A DNA stretch of 64,000 bases from Saccharina japonica (taxonomy: Eukaryota > Sar > Phaeophyceae > Laminariales > Laminariaceae), in NCBI GenBank assembly GCA_008828725.1, contig MEHQ01002578.1:62001-126000 (forward strand). The letters run 5' to 3'. Positions within the stretch are counted from its first letter, which is position 1; every line of letters starts with the position of its first letter. Under the pieces are notes generated by a model. The model did not search any database. It was not told the origin of the DNA and saw nothing but the letters and a program-made list of their open reading frames with translations. The position numbers and the translations under genes are program-made. This document shows positions 44,342 through 54,829 of the stretch, in pieces.

Positions 44342-44898
44342 ATATTGGGTGGTATGGAGTATACATGGCGTTACCCACTAGGTTGGATGAAATGTCACCA
44401 CAAAACGAAGTCAAGATATTATTGAACAAAGGGTACAGTTGAACTACGAGGTGTGTACTGGGGTTCAAATCCTGGGAATAGCAGCTCGCCACCTAAGAAG
44501 CGATGGGCCTAAATTTAGAAAATAGGAGAAGCCCTCCACCGTGACATGGAGACGTAGTACGGCAAATGGCAAGTGGTAACTCGTACCTGGTAGTGTGTCA
44601 AAATGTATCCTGATTGATGTCGTTGTAGTTTTTGAAAGCTAGATATTGCTCGGTGAACTCGGGCGATATTATCGTCGTTTATTGTCGCGTTCGTTTGTCG
44701 TCTAATGTTTTATCGAGGTTACGGGTTTGCCTTCTCGTACCCCTTTGATCCCATAATCCTCAAAGTTCAAGATGTTGATTAAGCAATTCCGTGTTTGCGC
44801 ATTAAGCCATTCCTGTGCCCAAACCATAAAAAGGCATGTGATTTAATGCGTGCATGTCGGCGTTCGTGGCGCGTTTCGTTCGTCTGTCGCCTACACAG
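44342..44898 (+). other. Intron leading into the shared body, no feature recognised
   Basis: It is unique sequence after the duplication ends, finishing with CGCCTACACAG. No repeat family or exon is seen. Confidence 0.45.
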
Positions 44899-44979
44899 CT
44901 CATGCACATGGAACTGGATCGAATCAGCCGGGAGCTGCTAGCCAAGTTCACCCACAAGGACGCGCTGAGCATGAGAAAG
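44899..44979 (+). CDS. Coiled-coil gene, first shared exon
   Basis: 27 codons in phase 0-0: LMHMELDRISRELLAKFTHK then DALSMRK, before GTGTGT. Heptad-like Leu/Ile spacing. It can follow exon 4 of either 5' module in frame. Confidence 0.68.
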
Positions 44980-45180
44980 GTGTGTGGCAGTCGGAGCACG
45001 CCGTTGGGGTTAACCCATTCAGAACTGGAAACATGACCCCCCACTAATTCCAAGTAGTTTGTCCCCAAATGCGTGGGACCAGTTATCAAGGGGTTAACGG
45101 CGTTCGTGTTCGACTTGAAGGCCTTTTTGCAGCGGAGCGGGGGGCGGTGGGCGAGATTTATTTTCCTGTTTTATCTGCAG

Positions 45181-45222
45181 AACAATATCGTGGAGATGAA
45201 GCGCATGCGAAAGAGGTGGCAG
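45181..45222 (+). CDS. Decayed or minor exon NNIVEMKRMRKRWQ
   Basis: A 14-codon open segment after TATCTGCAG ends at a weak donor (CAG then GTTTTC). It clearly resembles the start of the full exon at 45457 (AITVEMKSMREEMEQ). A second relic lies at 45310-45360 (GAGGACATCGTTGTGGAGAA). Phase 0-0 would allow inclusion, but the weak donor and the shortened tail suggest a decaying tandem copy. Confidence 0.4.
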
Positions 45223-45299
45223 GTTTTCCCTGATTAACGGTGTTCGATGCAACGTAATGGCCTTATTTCCGCGGGGGGGGGGGGGGGGTGTTACCGGCT

Positions 45300-45365
45300 C
45301 ATTGTCTTGAGGACATCGTTGTGGAGAAGAAGAGTACCAGCATGCGGGAGGAGATGCCTCCTTTG
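45300..45365 (+). pseudogene. Second relic of the tandem-duplicated exon
   Basis: TTGTCTTGAGGACATCGTTG then GCATGCGGGAGGAGATG matches the exon at 45457 but is preceded by GAG instead of a good acceptor and runs into a TAA. It is part of a three-copy unit of about 140 bp (45181, 45310, 45457). Confidence 0.55.
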
Positions 45366-45456
45366 TAAAACGTGTTGGATTTTAGATTTTACGAACTAAA
45401 GGCGTTATTATTTCCGCGTGGGGGCGGGGTTAACTAGTTGGTTTCCCCTCTTGCAG

Positions 45457-45537
45457 GCGATTACCGTGGAGATGAAGAGCATGCGGGAGGAGATGGAACA
45501 GGCCTTCGAAGGAAGGCTGAGCTTAGTGGACGAAAAG
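45457..45537 (+). CDS. Coiled-coil gene exon AITVEMKSMREEMEQ...
   Basis: 27 codons, phase 0-0, after CCTCTTGCAG: AITVEMKSMREEMEQAFEGR then LSLVDEK, before GTGAAA. It has the strongest acceptor of the three tandem relatives here. Charged heptad pattern. Confidence 0.68.
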
Positions 45538-45687
45538 GTGAAAAGCCTGGTCATCTTCAACGACATTTCACTTTTTATAGAGGGTGACTAAGTGAACGAA
45601 TAACGTAAATGAATAAGTGGCGAAATCGGGCGGCGGGCACGAGGCAGCCCGGCCCTCTGCGGTAGCACAGGGCCGCTAATTTACTGG

Positions 45688-46862
45688 GACGCGGGCTATA
45701 ATACGATAGAGGTATACCGGTATACCTTATTTTGAATGACGGGTCTCCTTACCTTAACCCAAAATCGTCAGAATATTCGAATATTCCATCCTTTTGTTGC
45801 AAAACGGTTTTCGTTGTATACTTCGTCCATGGGAATGTTCTTTGTTTTGCAGCACTATTATTGTTTTCCTCCAAAACCAGTTTTTGGGACTTATTAACGA
45901 TTCAGTAACGACTTAGTAATAGTATGGAGCTCCTCAAGTGAGACGCCTCATGGCACATCCACGCGTGCTATACACGCTAGAGGTAATGCTGTACCTTTTT
46001 GGGGCTGAAACGGTTCCTGGATGACGGCTCCTTAGCCCAGACTCGTCGAAATGGTGTCATTCTTGTGATGCAGAATAATCAATTGTATACGTTAGACGCG
46101 TGCTACGGTAGTATGCCATGGGGGTGGTAATCGGGTAGGTACACTTCTCGTTTCCTCCAAAATCTAGCAATATCAGTTTCTTGGGTGACTTACTGGTAGT
46201 ATCTGAGGCGTGCTGCGACAGAGGTACTGTACCTTTCTTTGGCTGAAGTGTCCTCGGAATGATGATGAATGATGATGATGGCTCCGTAGCCCAAACTCGT
46301 CGTGTTGCAATATTGAGCATTGTGCATTGTACAGTTAGGCCATACCTGGTAGTATTGGTAATCGGGTGTCATAGCACTTTTAGTTTCTTCCAAAAAAAGG
46401 TTTTGGGTGAAGCATAGAGCTCCTCAATAAGCCACCACCCTCAGAAGGCAGAAATGGTGCACCTGCATACAGTACCTTCACCGTACCATGCGTCCACCTC
46501 TACCGCACCATGCGTGTGCGACGCATGCCACCTTAAGGTACTGTATACAGGTGCACCATTTTTGCCTTCTTCTGAGGGGAGTCATTTGAGGAGCGCTGTA
46601 CTAATAGTAAGTAAACAAAAAACTGAATTTGGAGGAAAGTAAAAGTGTTATACGTATACATACCCGATGAACAGTACCATGGCCTAATAAGCACACGATA
46701 ATCATATAGTGAACAACATCGCAACCCAAGAATCAAAGTCCGACGATTTGGGGCTAAGGATTAAGGGATATCACATAGCCCGATTTTTCTGACAACATTT
46801 AAGCCAAAACAACGGTACCGTACCTCTATCGTATACTTTTATACACCACGCGCTGTGCGTCT
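45688..46862. mobile_element. Cluster of nested MITE family A copies
   Basis: Starts at 45688 (GACGCGGGCTATAATACG), 45961 (ACGCGTGCTATACACGC), 46097 (GACGCGTGCTACGGTAG) and 46207 (GAGGCGTGCTGCGACAG) overlap. Inverted ends near 46470-46525 and 46855-46862 follow. By nesting order, the 46097 copy interrupts the 45961 copy. This shows repeated self-insertion of one family. Confidence 0.65.
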
Positions 46863-46877
46863 TCTTTCCGGGATGAG

Positions 46878-46951
46878 GTGTACGCCACGTGTGAGCTGCG
46901 CGAGCACTGGCCAAACTGCTCCAAATGCGCTCACATCGTAAAAGACGACCG
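46878..46951 (+). other. Possible alternative exon, weak
   Basis: After GGATGAG an open segment reads VYATCELREHWPNCSKCAHI and VKDD before GTGAGG (phase 0-2). It is GC-rich like exons, but Cys-rich and not coiled-coil, and its end phase does not fit the exon at 48007 (it would fit 50761). It could be a mutually exclusive exon or chance. Confidence 0.25.
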
Positions 46952-46989
46952 GTGAGGCGGTACGTACTACTCTCTAACGTTTCGGTTTC

Positions 46990-48006
46990 GTTAGACGAAT
47001 TCTGAAAGGGAAACTGTCCTCTGCCTGAAGAGGTTGCGTGTGAAGGACCGCAGACGTCCGCCAGATTCACCCACCAGTCGACACTATGATACGAGACTGT
47101 TTTCTCTATATTGCAGCTTTTGGCCCCCCGTTGCATGATACCATGCTCTGACCACCCCATATCGAAGAAAAGCAGCAGAAGGAAGACCGCGCGTTGGTTT
47201 CGGGCATCTAAAAAAATCGTTTTAGTCTTGTCTTATCTTGTCTCTTGTGCTGTGGTCGGTTCATGAGTATTGCATTTCGTCCGATACGATGAATCCTTGT
47301 CTTGTACTGTGACCGGGTCATGAATATTGCATTTCGTCTGATACGATTAGTCCTTGCCTTGTTCTGTGGTCGGTTCATGAGTATTGCATTCGTCTGGTAC
47401 GATTAGTACTCGACCAAAATCTGGCAACTTCATATTACTGGCGTGTGTTTCTCGCAGCTGCCTCTACGGTCAGGAATAGACAATAGTACATAGTAGTCGG
47501 TGGTGAATTAAAGCATCCCAACGATGATGGTGTATTTCAGTACTACAGTACTGTAGTGGTGCGAACAATTAGCGAAATGTCCAGCTGAACATCGATCGAA
47601 TCGGTCGACCTCACGGCTGACAAACAATGACATAACAATGACATGAGGGTGTGACCAACAATGAGATGATGGTACTGATGTACATTACATGTTGGAAACA
47701 TCGTTTCACGCTTTTACCTTTCGTGGTTTATAATTTTTGTCATTTCATCGGATTTTTTGTTGTTGGCACTCGCGCTGCGAATTGTCGGATGGTAGAAGAA
47801 AATAATGATAATACCTACACTTAACAATTAATTTCCAATTCTCGCGTGACCACGCCAGCGTCTGCATCGACGAAATAACACATACATGCATGATAGCTGG
47901 AAGACAAGATGAGACAGAACAGGTGCTTTCAATAAACAACTGAGGGAGAGGACCAGGGTTACCACGACAAACAGTAAACATCCGAACCGCTCAACAAACG
48001 GCGCAG
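46990..48006 (+). other. Intron with a three-unit tandem repeat
   Basis: Bases 47225-47405 hold three units of about 60 bp built from GTTCATGAGTATTGCATTTC and CGTCTGATACGATTAGTCC. The remainder has no recognised feature. Confidence 0.55.
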
Positions 48007-48122
48007 GTGTCAGAGCAATTGTTGCGAGTCATGGACCAGGTCCGAATCATCAAGGAGTCCACCCAGGCGACGAACGGGCTGCTGATGGACAGGATAGAGG
48101 ACGCGTTTTCGGACATACAGCG
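48007..48122 (+). CDS. Coiled-coil gene exon VSEQLLRVMDQ...
   Basis: After GGCGCAG: VSEQLLRVMDQVRIIKESTQ, ATNGLLMDRIEDAFSDIQ and two bases (CG) before GTGAGA, phase 0-2. Those two bases plus the first base of 50761 give Arg, so the junction is in frame. Long amphipathic helix. Confidence 0.72.
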
Positions 48123-49284
48123 GTGAGATATTCTAAATCAACTTCGCACTGAATCAAAACACAAGAGGTGCATGCAGGTGAGCATGTGAGCATGTGAGTA
48201 AAGGATACCCTATAATAGTGTGGGGAAACGGTCGACGACGCGACAGAGGCATTTTCATAAGTGGGGGGTTTCCTATAGAGCTGAGGGTAGTTCTTCCTGT
48301 TGGGCAGGTGTTTGGGGATGTGTCTTTATCCACCCAGTGGAAAGGTGACCTGCCAAGAATCACCCCCCCCCCACGCGTACTCGTACTACACCTACCTATC
48401 ATATACTCTCCGCGTGGTGGTGCAGTATCAGCCAGACCGAGTCGGAGTATCAGGTAGTTGTTTTTGGAACGCGGCCGAGTTCTGGAGTACGACGCCACAC
48501 CATCGACAGATTGCTCTACCACTACGTTCGCTGTATGTTACACTGCTTCTTTGGAGACAGTCATAAGGGTGGAAATATACTTATGGGAGTACTCTGCAAC
48601 TGCCTCGTGGGTGGCGTACCATAAACACTACGTGATGCGACCATTCCCCTTATGCGTAGTAAAGGTTCTCCCACCCGCACAAATGATCTAACTCGACCGC
48701 CAGCGGTGACTTACGGCAGAGGGGGGGGTATGATGGCATCATTTTCACTACGACGTACCGCGTGTACGCCTCTCAAACATTGACGATAAAACAATTTTGT
48801 CGTCGCAGAGTCGTCAAGAATATGATGGCAGTGGCTATCGCGAAAACATAAGCTCTTCAACACTCAAGACTACCAAGATATGTTGTGGTCCCTCCACCGA
48901 GTGGCTCTCGTCGGCTGAAAGTGTAGGGCACAAAACTTATAAAAAGCGACCCCCCTGCCCTAGCCTTAACCCATTAATAACTAAAAAACGTATCCCACGC
49001 TAATTCCAAGTAGGTTGTTCCCAAATGCGTGGAACCAGTCACAACTGGCCTTAAAAGGCATGTGCCTTATTGGGTAGTTGGTGCCTCAGTCGAGGAGTAT
49101 ACTAAACGTAAGTCACAACCACTGTTTCGGCCCAAACAAGATATGGTACCCCTATCGCAAGGGTACATCTCAACTTTCTGATACTCTCCACATGAGGAAC
49201 TAACCAAAACTCTGACCTACCGTGGCACTATAATGCCAACGTTAAGGAAACCTCGGGATAGATCATTTCGACGGGGGGGGGGGG

Positions 49285-49430
49285 GTACGCATATCATGCA
49301 TGGCCGTACAGTAGTCGTATAACTACAGGCCCTCGAATCCCTACAATGCCGGGACGGAGCACGTCGGGTTCTCAGTTTTCACCGACCAGGCAGGCATTGC
49401 CTGGGGGTTTCCCCTCTCCTCCCATCACAG
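49285..49430. mobile_element. MITE family C fragment
   Basis: CATGGCCGTACAGTAGTCGT, ATGCCGGGACGGAGCACG and CAGGCAGGCATTGC are the family C end. Confidence 0.5.
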
Positions 49431-49729
49431 CATGCCGCTGGACGACGTACGTACTGCCTGTTTTGTTTGCGTTGGTGTTTTTGCGGTTCCTGCTCTGTTT
49501 GTACGAAAACGGCGACACCGGGGGGGGGGGGGGGGGCAAGATGCGGGTAGTAACTACGGTTCGTTTCTCGAAATAGATCCTTTCAAAAGAGAGGGTCCCC
49601 GCCGTATATACCGCCTCCGCCGTAGCATGCCTTTAACAACGCCTCCACTGGCTTCGAAAACCTAGGTTACCCTCCCTATTCACAACAGATATCTACTGTA
49701 GTATGGCCTGTTTTGGAGACTTGCGTATA

Positions 49730-50000
49730 TCCGTTGCGACTGCTGCTACGGCGGAGGGGGGGGAGGGTATGATGTCATTATCTTATCTACCGAGTTTTGG
49801 CCACTCGGGCGAGTGGCTTATTTTACACCTCGCGCACAATTGGACATGTGAACACATTTTAGTTGGCGTAGAGAGAGCGAAAAACGGACAAACTCATGGC
49901 GGTAAATCCTGCGGTAACGAAAGGCGTAAAAGCTTTAGACAGCAAAGCAATATGTGGTGGTCATTCGGCCGAGCATATCTGGGGCGCTGAAAACAGAGGA
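49730..50000. mobile_element. MITE family B relative
   Basis: ACTGCTGCTACGGCGGAGGG, GAGTTTTGGCCACTCGGGCG and CACAATTGGACATG parallel the copy starting at 16740. The right end is unclear. Confidence 0.4.
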
Positions 50001-50027
50001 CCAAAATGCAGCCCCCTTGCCGTCACA

Positions 50028-50294
50028 TACCTTTGTTTAGGGTATACCTTTATTTGGCTGAAATGGTTTCTGAATGATCGGGCTCCTTAACCTAAAATCG
50101 TCGAAATTTCCTTAATTCTTGTGTTGAAATATTTTTGTCATTGTTCGCTTAGTCCATGGGATTGCCCATAATAGGGCATATAGCACTTTGGTTTTCCTCC
50201 AAAATCGGCGTTTTGGTGGGGGTATAGAGCGCCCCAAGTGACCTCCCTCAGAAGGCAAAACCTTATTAACATGGTGCACCTCTACCGTAGCATG
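50028..50294 (+). mobile_element. MITE family A copy
   Basis: GGTATACCTTTATTTGGCTG, CGGGCTCCTTAACC and GTGCACCTCTACCGTAGCATG. The left terminus is degraded. Confidence 0.6.
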
Positions 50295-50500
50295 AGCCTT
50301 TCTTTGCCTTAACAGACCCTTGATAATGCTGCCTGTTTTGGACACGTTCGTGGGAAACTGGATTACCCCTCTCTGTCCGTACCGTAGCATATGCCGCTGA
50401 GCTACGCCAGTACCTAGAAACCCCTCCTTCTATCACAACGGATATCTACTATTATCAACGGATATCTACTACCAGTACTATTATTGCCTGTTACGGGACA

Positions 50501-50605
50501 CCATAGTAAACACTAGTTAACAGGACCAAATATTGTTAGTAAAAACAGGTAAATGGATAGGATTTTGTGTGTACCGTAGGTCTTATTTACTAGTGTTTAC
50601 TATGG
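50501..50605. mobile_element. Hairpin MITE family D, copy 2
   Basis: CCATAGTAAACACTAGTTAA ... TTACTAGTGTTTACTATGG, about 105 bp; the arms pair over about 30 bp. Confidence 0.8.
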
Positions 50606-50760
50606 CATCATTAGCCCACCCCGTAATACGTATACCCGTTGCCTTGACAGGACGACCCTTTTTACTGCCTGTTTTGGACACTTAGTTGGGTACCTGCTTT
50701 GTTTGCGCCTTGTTTTATCCCTGACCCTGCCTGACCCGTTCCGACGGAAACGGGCGACAG

Positions 50761-50926
50761 CGCGGGCGAGGACGTGGACGACAAGATCCGGGTGATCACC
50801 ACTCTGCTCGGGGTAGACCTGTCAGAAGGACAGGGCCCGCCGCCTTCCTTCCAGGAGATTGCCAACAGTGTCGCGGACCTCCGGAGAGAGGCGGAAGGGT
50901 TTCGGGAGGAGGTAGACACGCAGTCG
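50761..50926 (+). CDS. Coiled-coil gene exon AGEDVDDKIRVIT...
   Basis: After GGGCGACAG one base completes Arg, then AGEDVDDKIRVITTLLGVDL, SEGQGPPPSFQEIANSVADL and RREAEGFREEVDTQS before GTGAGC (phase 2-0). Two helices flank a short Gly/Pro linker, the only such break in the chain, so this exon may form a hinge. The high GC content is typical of the exons here. Confidence 0.75.
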
Positions 50927-51005
50927 GTGAGCCAACCGATGCCTCATCCGTCGCAGGGAATCGTTTTCATGGATCGGGCAGATGGCCAGTCCTCCGTTCA
51001 TGATA

Positions 51006-51180
51006 AGCAGAGGCCTGCCACGATAGAGGGGGTATACTAACTATAGCACGTTTTTGCCTTACGAGGCAAATATTTCCGACTGGCTTATTATTAGGCTCCT
51101 TAACCCAATATCGTTGGAACCTCATTACTTTAACAACTGTTTTTTTTACATTATTTGGATTCCTTTTGGCATCTGACAGT
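51006..51180 (+). mobile_element. MITE family A fragment
   Basis: GCCACGATAGAGGGGGTATA, TTAGGCTCCTTAACCCA and TATCGTTGGAACC; the right half is missing. Confidence 0.5.
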
Positions 51181-51372
51181 GTGCAGCTCTTATTTCTTAT
51201 TTCAGTCATACCATTCACATATACTCATAAATTATACCTGAATACTTGCCAAACTTATACCAATACTACAGTCCCCCTTATGAATGGCTTTACCGGCTCC
51301 TCGTCGACGTTTCACCAGTCAAATGTTAAAGGGTAACATGTCCTTGTGCCTTTCAATCAAAGCTATATTATG
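51178..51372 (+). repeat. Dispersed repeat, partner at 14150-14360
   Basis: Same-order blocks ACAGTGTGCAGCTCTTA, GCCAAACTTATACCAAT, ACCGGCTCCTCGTCGACG and AAAGCTATATTATG. The second copy lies inside a different gene's intron. Confidence 0.6.
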
Positions 51373-51780
51373 CCTGATATAGGTTTGATTATATATATGT
51401 TTATCGAGTTGCGCTTTTCGTTTTTTCCATAAGCAGGCATATGCTACTATAGAGGTACGCCTACAATTTTCTGAAGATCCTCTGTTGAAAATATATTTGC
51501 TCTTAGACAACGGTTGGCACTAATTCGCCGTTTTGGGATGTTGTACAAGATCCGTGTCATACCAGTACCGCCCAGCAAGACAAGTGCTCCAAGAGCTGTG
51601 GCATATGCAAATCTCATCCGGCAGACAAGATCTACGCAGATGGTGTAGGCAGGATATATAAATCAGAGACACTTTTTCCCCGGACGATCTTGACCCCGAA
51701 TGGGAGATCTAGGGAACTGGTATATCCTATGTGTGTGATGCTTCATTGCGAGCTCGTTAAACATAACTCACTATTACAAA

Positions 51781-51891
51781 AGACCACAGTAAACACTAGT
51801 AAATAGGACCAAATATTGTTAGTATAAATAGGAAAAACTATAGGTTTTTGTGTATACCGTAGGTCCTATTTACTAGTGTTTACTGTGGTCT
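51781..51891. mobile_element. Hairpin MITE family D, copy 3 (best arms)
   Basis: AGACCACAGTAAACACTAGT ... ACTAGTGTTTACTGTGGTCT; the terminal arms pair exactly over at least 27 bp and the interior has ATTGTTAGTATAAATAGG. Confidence 0.85.
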
Positions 51892-52094
51892 TCCGTATTA
51901 GGTGGGGTTCGGGGCTCTGCGCCCATTAGCGATTTACTTCAATTATATATATACACACACACTGCAGGCGAACGCATATTATGACCACACAGTCAACCGG
52001 ACACGCACTGTAGGCAAACTAAACACCGCGCGTCGCTGTAAAGGTTCACGCTACTGCTACACCGTGTCCTACTGGGTATAGCCCACTCCCCCAT

Positions 52095-52172
52095 CGACCG
52101 ACAGACCCACCCACCCACCCACCCACCCACCTACTCACCCACTCACCCATCCACCCATCCACCTATCTACAC
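52095..52172 (+). repeat. CCCA/CCAC microsatellite
   Basis: ACCCACCCACCCACCCACCC continuing as ACTCACCCATCCACCC. Confidence 0.85.
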
Positions 52173-52301
52173 ACTCAACCACTCCACTCCCAATACTGCG
52201 CACGTAAACCACTTCTTACGGCGCATCCTGCTGAGGCAGCACCTCCTCCTCCTACACGCGCCTGGCCTGTGTGTCCGAAACCTGCGCTACCCTTACTCCA
52301 G

Positions 52302-52415
52302 GAAGTAACCGAGCAGCTGTCTGAGAAGCTGGAGGAGCTCCAGGGAGCAATCGACCACCAAGTGGAAACCCTCACGGAGACTCTGAGAGGACAAGTCGGA
52401 GAGGGAGTGACAAAG
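52302..52415 (+). CDS. Coiled-coil gene exon EVTEQLSEKLEEL...
   Basis: After CTTACTCCAG: EVTEQLSEKLEELQGAIDHQ and VETLTETLRGQVGEGVTK before GTGAGT, 38 codons, phase 0-0. A textbook heptad pattern (Leu/Ile/Val at a and d). The donor region is duplicated in tandem just downstream. Confidence 0.78.
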
Positions 52416-52600
52416 GTGAGTGTCACGTATGTATGTCGTTATGTAAGGTTGGGTACCACCATGGGGTTGTAACCAGTTGGGGCCTGGCCTTGAAAGGACA
52501 AAGGTGTGTGTCACGTATGTATATCGTTAGGTAATGATGTGTACCACCATGTGGTTGTGACCAGTTGAGGCCTGGCGCTGAAAGGGCAAGAAAGTGTGTG
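52409..52600 (+). repeat. Tandem duplication of exon end plus donor region
   Basis: GACAAAGGTGAGTGTCACGT at 52409 recurs as GGACAAAGGTGTGTGTCACG at 52497, each followed by TACCACCATG and CCAGTTG.GGCCTGGC. The unit is about 88-90 bp, so a second, GTGTGT-type donor was created. Confidence 0.75.
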
Positions 52601-52844
52601 TGTGTGTTACTTCAACAGCACAGAAGCCGGCGTCTACCCCTCAAAACGCAAGTCAGCGAGGGGCAGGCAAAGTTTTGTACTGAAGAGTAGACGCATGTCA
52701 TGGCAGGAGTCCACCTATGCACGAGTACTGCTTCCGAGACTCTTCACTTGGATTATAGTATAGAAAATAGATACGGTTCGTAAGTCACCCACACATTGAC
52801 CATGAGAAAAGAATGAAAGTTCAACCCGATCGAGATTAGCAACC

Positions 52845-52918
52845 CAACACAACACAACACAACCAAACACAACACAACACAACACAACACAACACAACCA
52901 AACCCAAGCCAAGCCAAG
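52845..52918. repeat. ACAAC microsatellite
   Basis: CACAACACAACACAACAC tract, then AAGCCAAGCC. The long minus-strand frame across it is low complexity. Confidence 0.85.
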
Positions 52919-52950
52919 CCGCGTGCGGTGTTACGGCGTTGATGCAACAG

Positions 52951-52995
52951 ATGATATCTGAGCTGGAGGCGAGCTTGAGGGCCGTAGAGAGTAAG
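52951..52995 (+). CDS. Coiled-coil gene exon MISELEASLRAVESK
   Basis: A 15-codon exon after GATGCAACAG, before GTGAGC, phase 0-0. Two heptads. Confidence 0.68.
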
Positions 52996-53464
52996 GTGAG
53001 CCGAACCGGGGGCGGTCAATTGTTTGCGCCAATCCAAACGAGCGGAAAGAGCGCGGAATGATACGTACGATTTGTGACGAAGGCGTGATATAGGGGATAG
53101 GGGATACAGAGTACCAGTTTGTCGCTCACGTACTGGTTGCGACTGACGGAGTTTCCCAAAAAGGTGATTGCGATAAAAAGCGTCTTTCATTTGTTGACCT
53201 GCTTCAGCCCAGGGCCTTGTTGGTCGGGTTGCATGCATTCCATCCACTCTCAAAACCAGATTGTCAGGTGAGACCTTTGTAGATTTCAAGGCTCGATCCG
53301 AGCGACGTACGAAGTGAGGAGATGCCCATCTCATTTGGATCGAACGCTTACCCATACATGGTGGTGCGTTTATGGGGATGTACAGGATATCTATGCAAGA
53401 TCTGTGTAAAGCAGATCCAAGCCAGGAAGCATGCCATAGGCCACCATGCTCCCACCCGGCAAAG

Positions 53465-53580
53465 TGAGCTAGATCATACGGATTATACGGGTCATGCAGA
53501 TCATGCAGATCATACACATAACACAGATCATATAGATCATACAGATCAGGGATATGTTAGCCCTGAAATATCTAGATCAT
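53465..53580 (+). repeat. AGATCATAC tandem repeat
   Basis: About ten units of GATCATACAGATCATGCA-type sequence. Confidence 0.75.
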
Positions 53581-53819
53581 GAAAATAGGAATCGATTGTC
53601 TGTCCGAGTTTGAAATTTTCACAAAACACAAGCGGTTGCTGGATGAGCTAATATTATTACAAAGCTCTTCGTGCGAGTCACCCGCCAGAGCTTCGTAGGG
53701 GTGATCTGCCGCAGGCCGCAGGTGTTTGCCAGAGAAGAGAGGGGAGAAGTGATGTGACCCCCCTCCCTAACATGAAAGTGAACAAGTTAAAATTTGGAAA
53801 CCTAGACAGGTGGAAATGT

Positions 53820-54290
53820 TTAGATAGAGGTTTGATGTTTCTGATGTTTGATGCTTGACGATTAATGTTGGGTGCTCGATGCTTGTTTGACGGCTGATGA
53901 TGTTGATGCTTGATGTTGATGCATGATGTTTGATGTTTGATGTTTGGCATTCGACATTTGGTGTCGATACTTGTGTAGTATGTCGTTTGATGTTGAGTTG
54001 ATGTTTGATGCTTGGTTTTTGGTGTTTGATGTGCTCGATATTGAGTTTGATGTTTGATGGTCCACCCCAACTATTGTTTGACGTTACATGTTGACGTTCG
54101 ATGTCTGATGCGTTTGACGTTTGACGTCTGATGTTTGATGTTTGAACTTTGGTGTTTGAACTTTAAGGTTCGATGTCTGATTGACGTTTGACGTCTGATG
54201 TTTGACGTTTGAAGTTTGATGTTTGAACTTTAATGTTCGATGTTCGATGTTGTGTGTTTGGCATTTAATGTTAGGTATTTATTGTTTGGC
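53820..54290 (+). repeat. GATGTTTGA satellite-like array
   Basis: Degenerate TTTGATGTTTGACGTTTGAA units run for about 470 bp up to the branch region of the next exon. Confidence 0.8.
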
Positions 54291-54362
54291 GTTTTTGCGC
54301 GTCTTACATGGTTGGCGGTTGCTCAGTTATGACCCTCGTTTCGGATGCTCTCCTTCGACAAG

Positions 54363-54456
54363 GTGGACGGAGAGATGGCTGACCTGCTGCAGGACTGCTC
54401 CCAAAAACTGGGCGCGTTGACAGAAGAAATACAGGAGAAGGAGACTTCTACTGAAG
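54363..54456 (+). CDS. Coiled-coil gene exon VDGEMADLLQDCS...
   Basis: After CTCTCCTTCGACAAG: VDGEMADLLQDCSQKLGALT and EEIQEKETSTE plus one base before GTACGG, phase 0-1. The acceptor is taken at ACAAG because the upstream CTCAG would read through an in-frame TGA. The spare G plus CT of the exon at 56925 gives Ala. Confidence 0.66.
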
Positions 54457-54479
54457 GTACGGGCAATACAATATACCTG

Positions 54480-54715
54480 GTACGGTTTACTGTCATTTGA
54501 ATGTACCGTCATTTGAAGGTACCACGATTTGAAGGTACCTCCACTACGTCATTTCGAAAGTACTGCCATAAAAAGGTACCGCCATGTGAAGGTACCTCCA
54601 CTACGTCATTTTGAAAGTACTGCCATGAAAAGGTACCGCCATTAGGAAGGTACCGTCATTTGAAGGTGCCACCAATAATAGAAGGTACCATCAATACAAG
54701 GTACCAACATCCTTT
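54480..54715 (+). repeat. GAAGGTACCGCCATTT minisatellite
   Basis: Units of 14-16 bp with AAGGTACC, and a higher-order unit of about 60 bp containing CTCCACTACGTCATTT, lie directly after an exon donor. Confidence 0.75.
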
Positions 54716-54829
54716 CGCCCGCGAAAGTACTAAACACTAAACACACATGGGTAGCTAACATTATCTTGTTGCATTATCCGCGCTGGTGCCACCTGGTACG
54801 TATATATATACCATCGATTGGATGAGACG

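Larger units (their letters stand above)
48123..50760 (+). other. 2.6-kb intron with several MITE fragments
   Basis: It contains family A, B, C and D pieces (listed separately), poly-G runs at 49273-49285 and 49520-49536, and a possible relic exon at 48809-48851. In that relic, after CGTCGCAG, VVKNMMAVAIAKT ends in TAA and resembles the MAAVAEAIV part of exon 3. Confidence 0.5.

Noticed and set aside
52753..53517. 254-residue minus-strand frame.
   Set aside because: Much of it translates an ACAAC microsatellite (Val/Cys/Leu runs) and the antisense of a real + strand exon.
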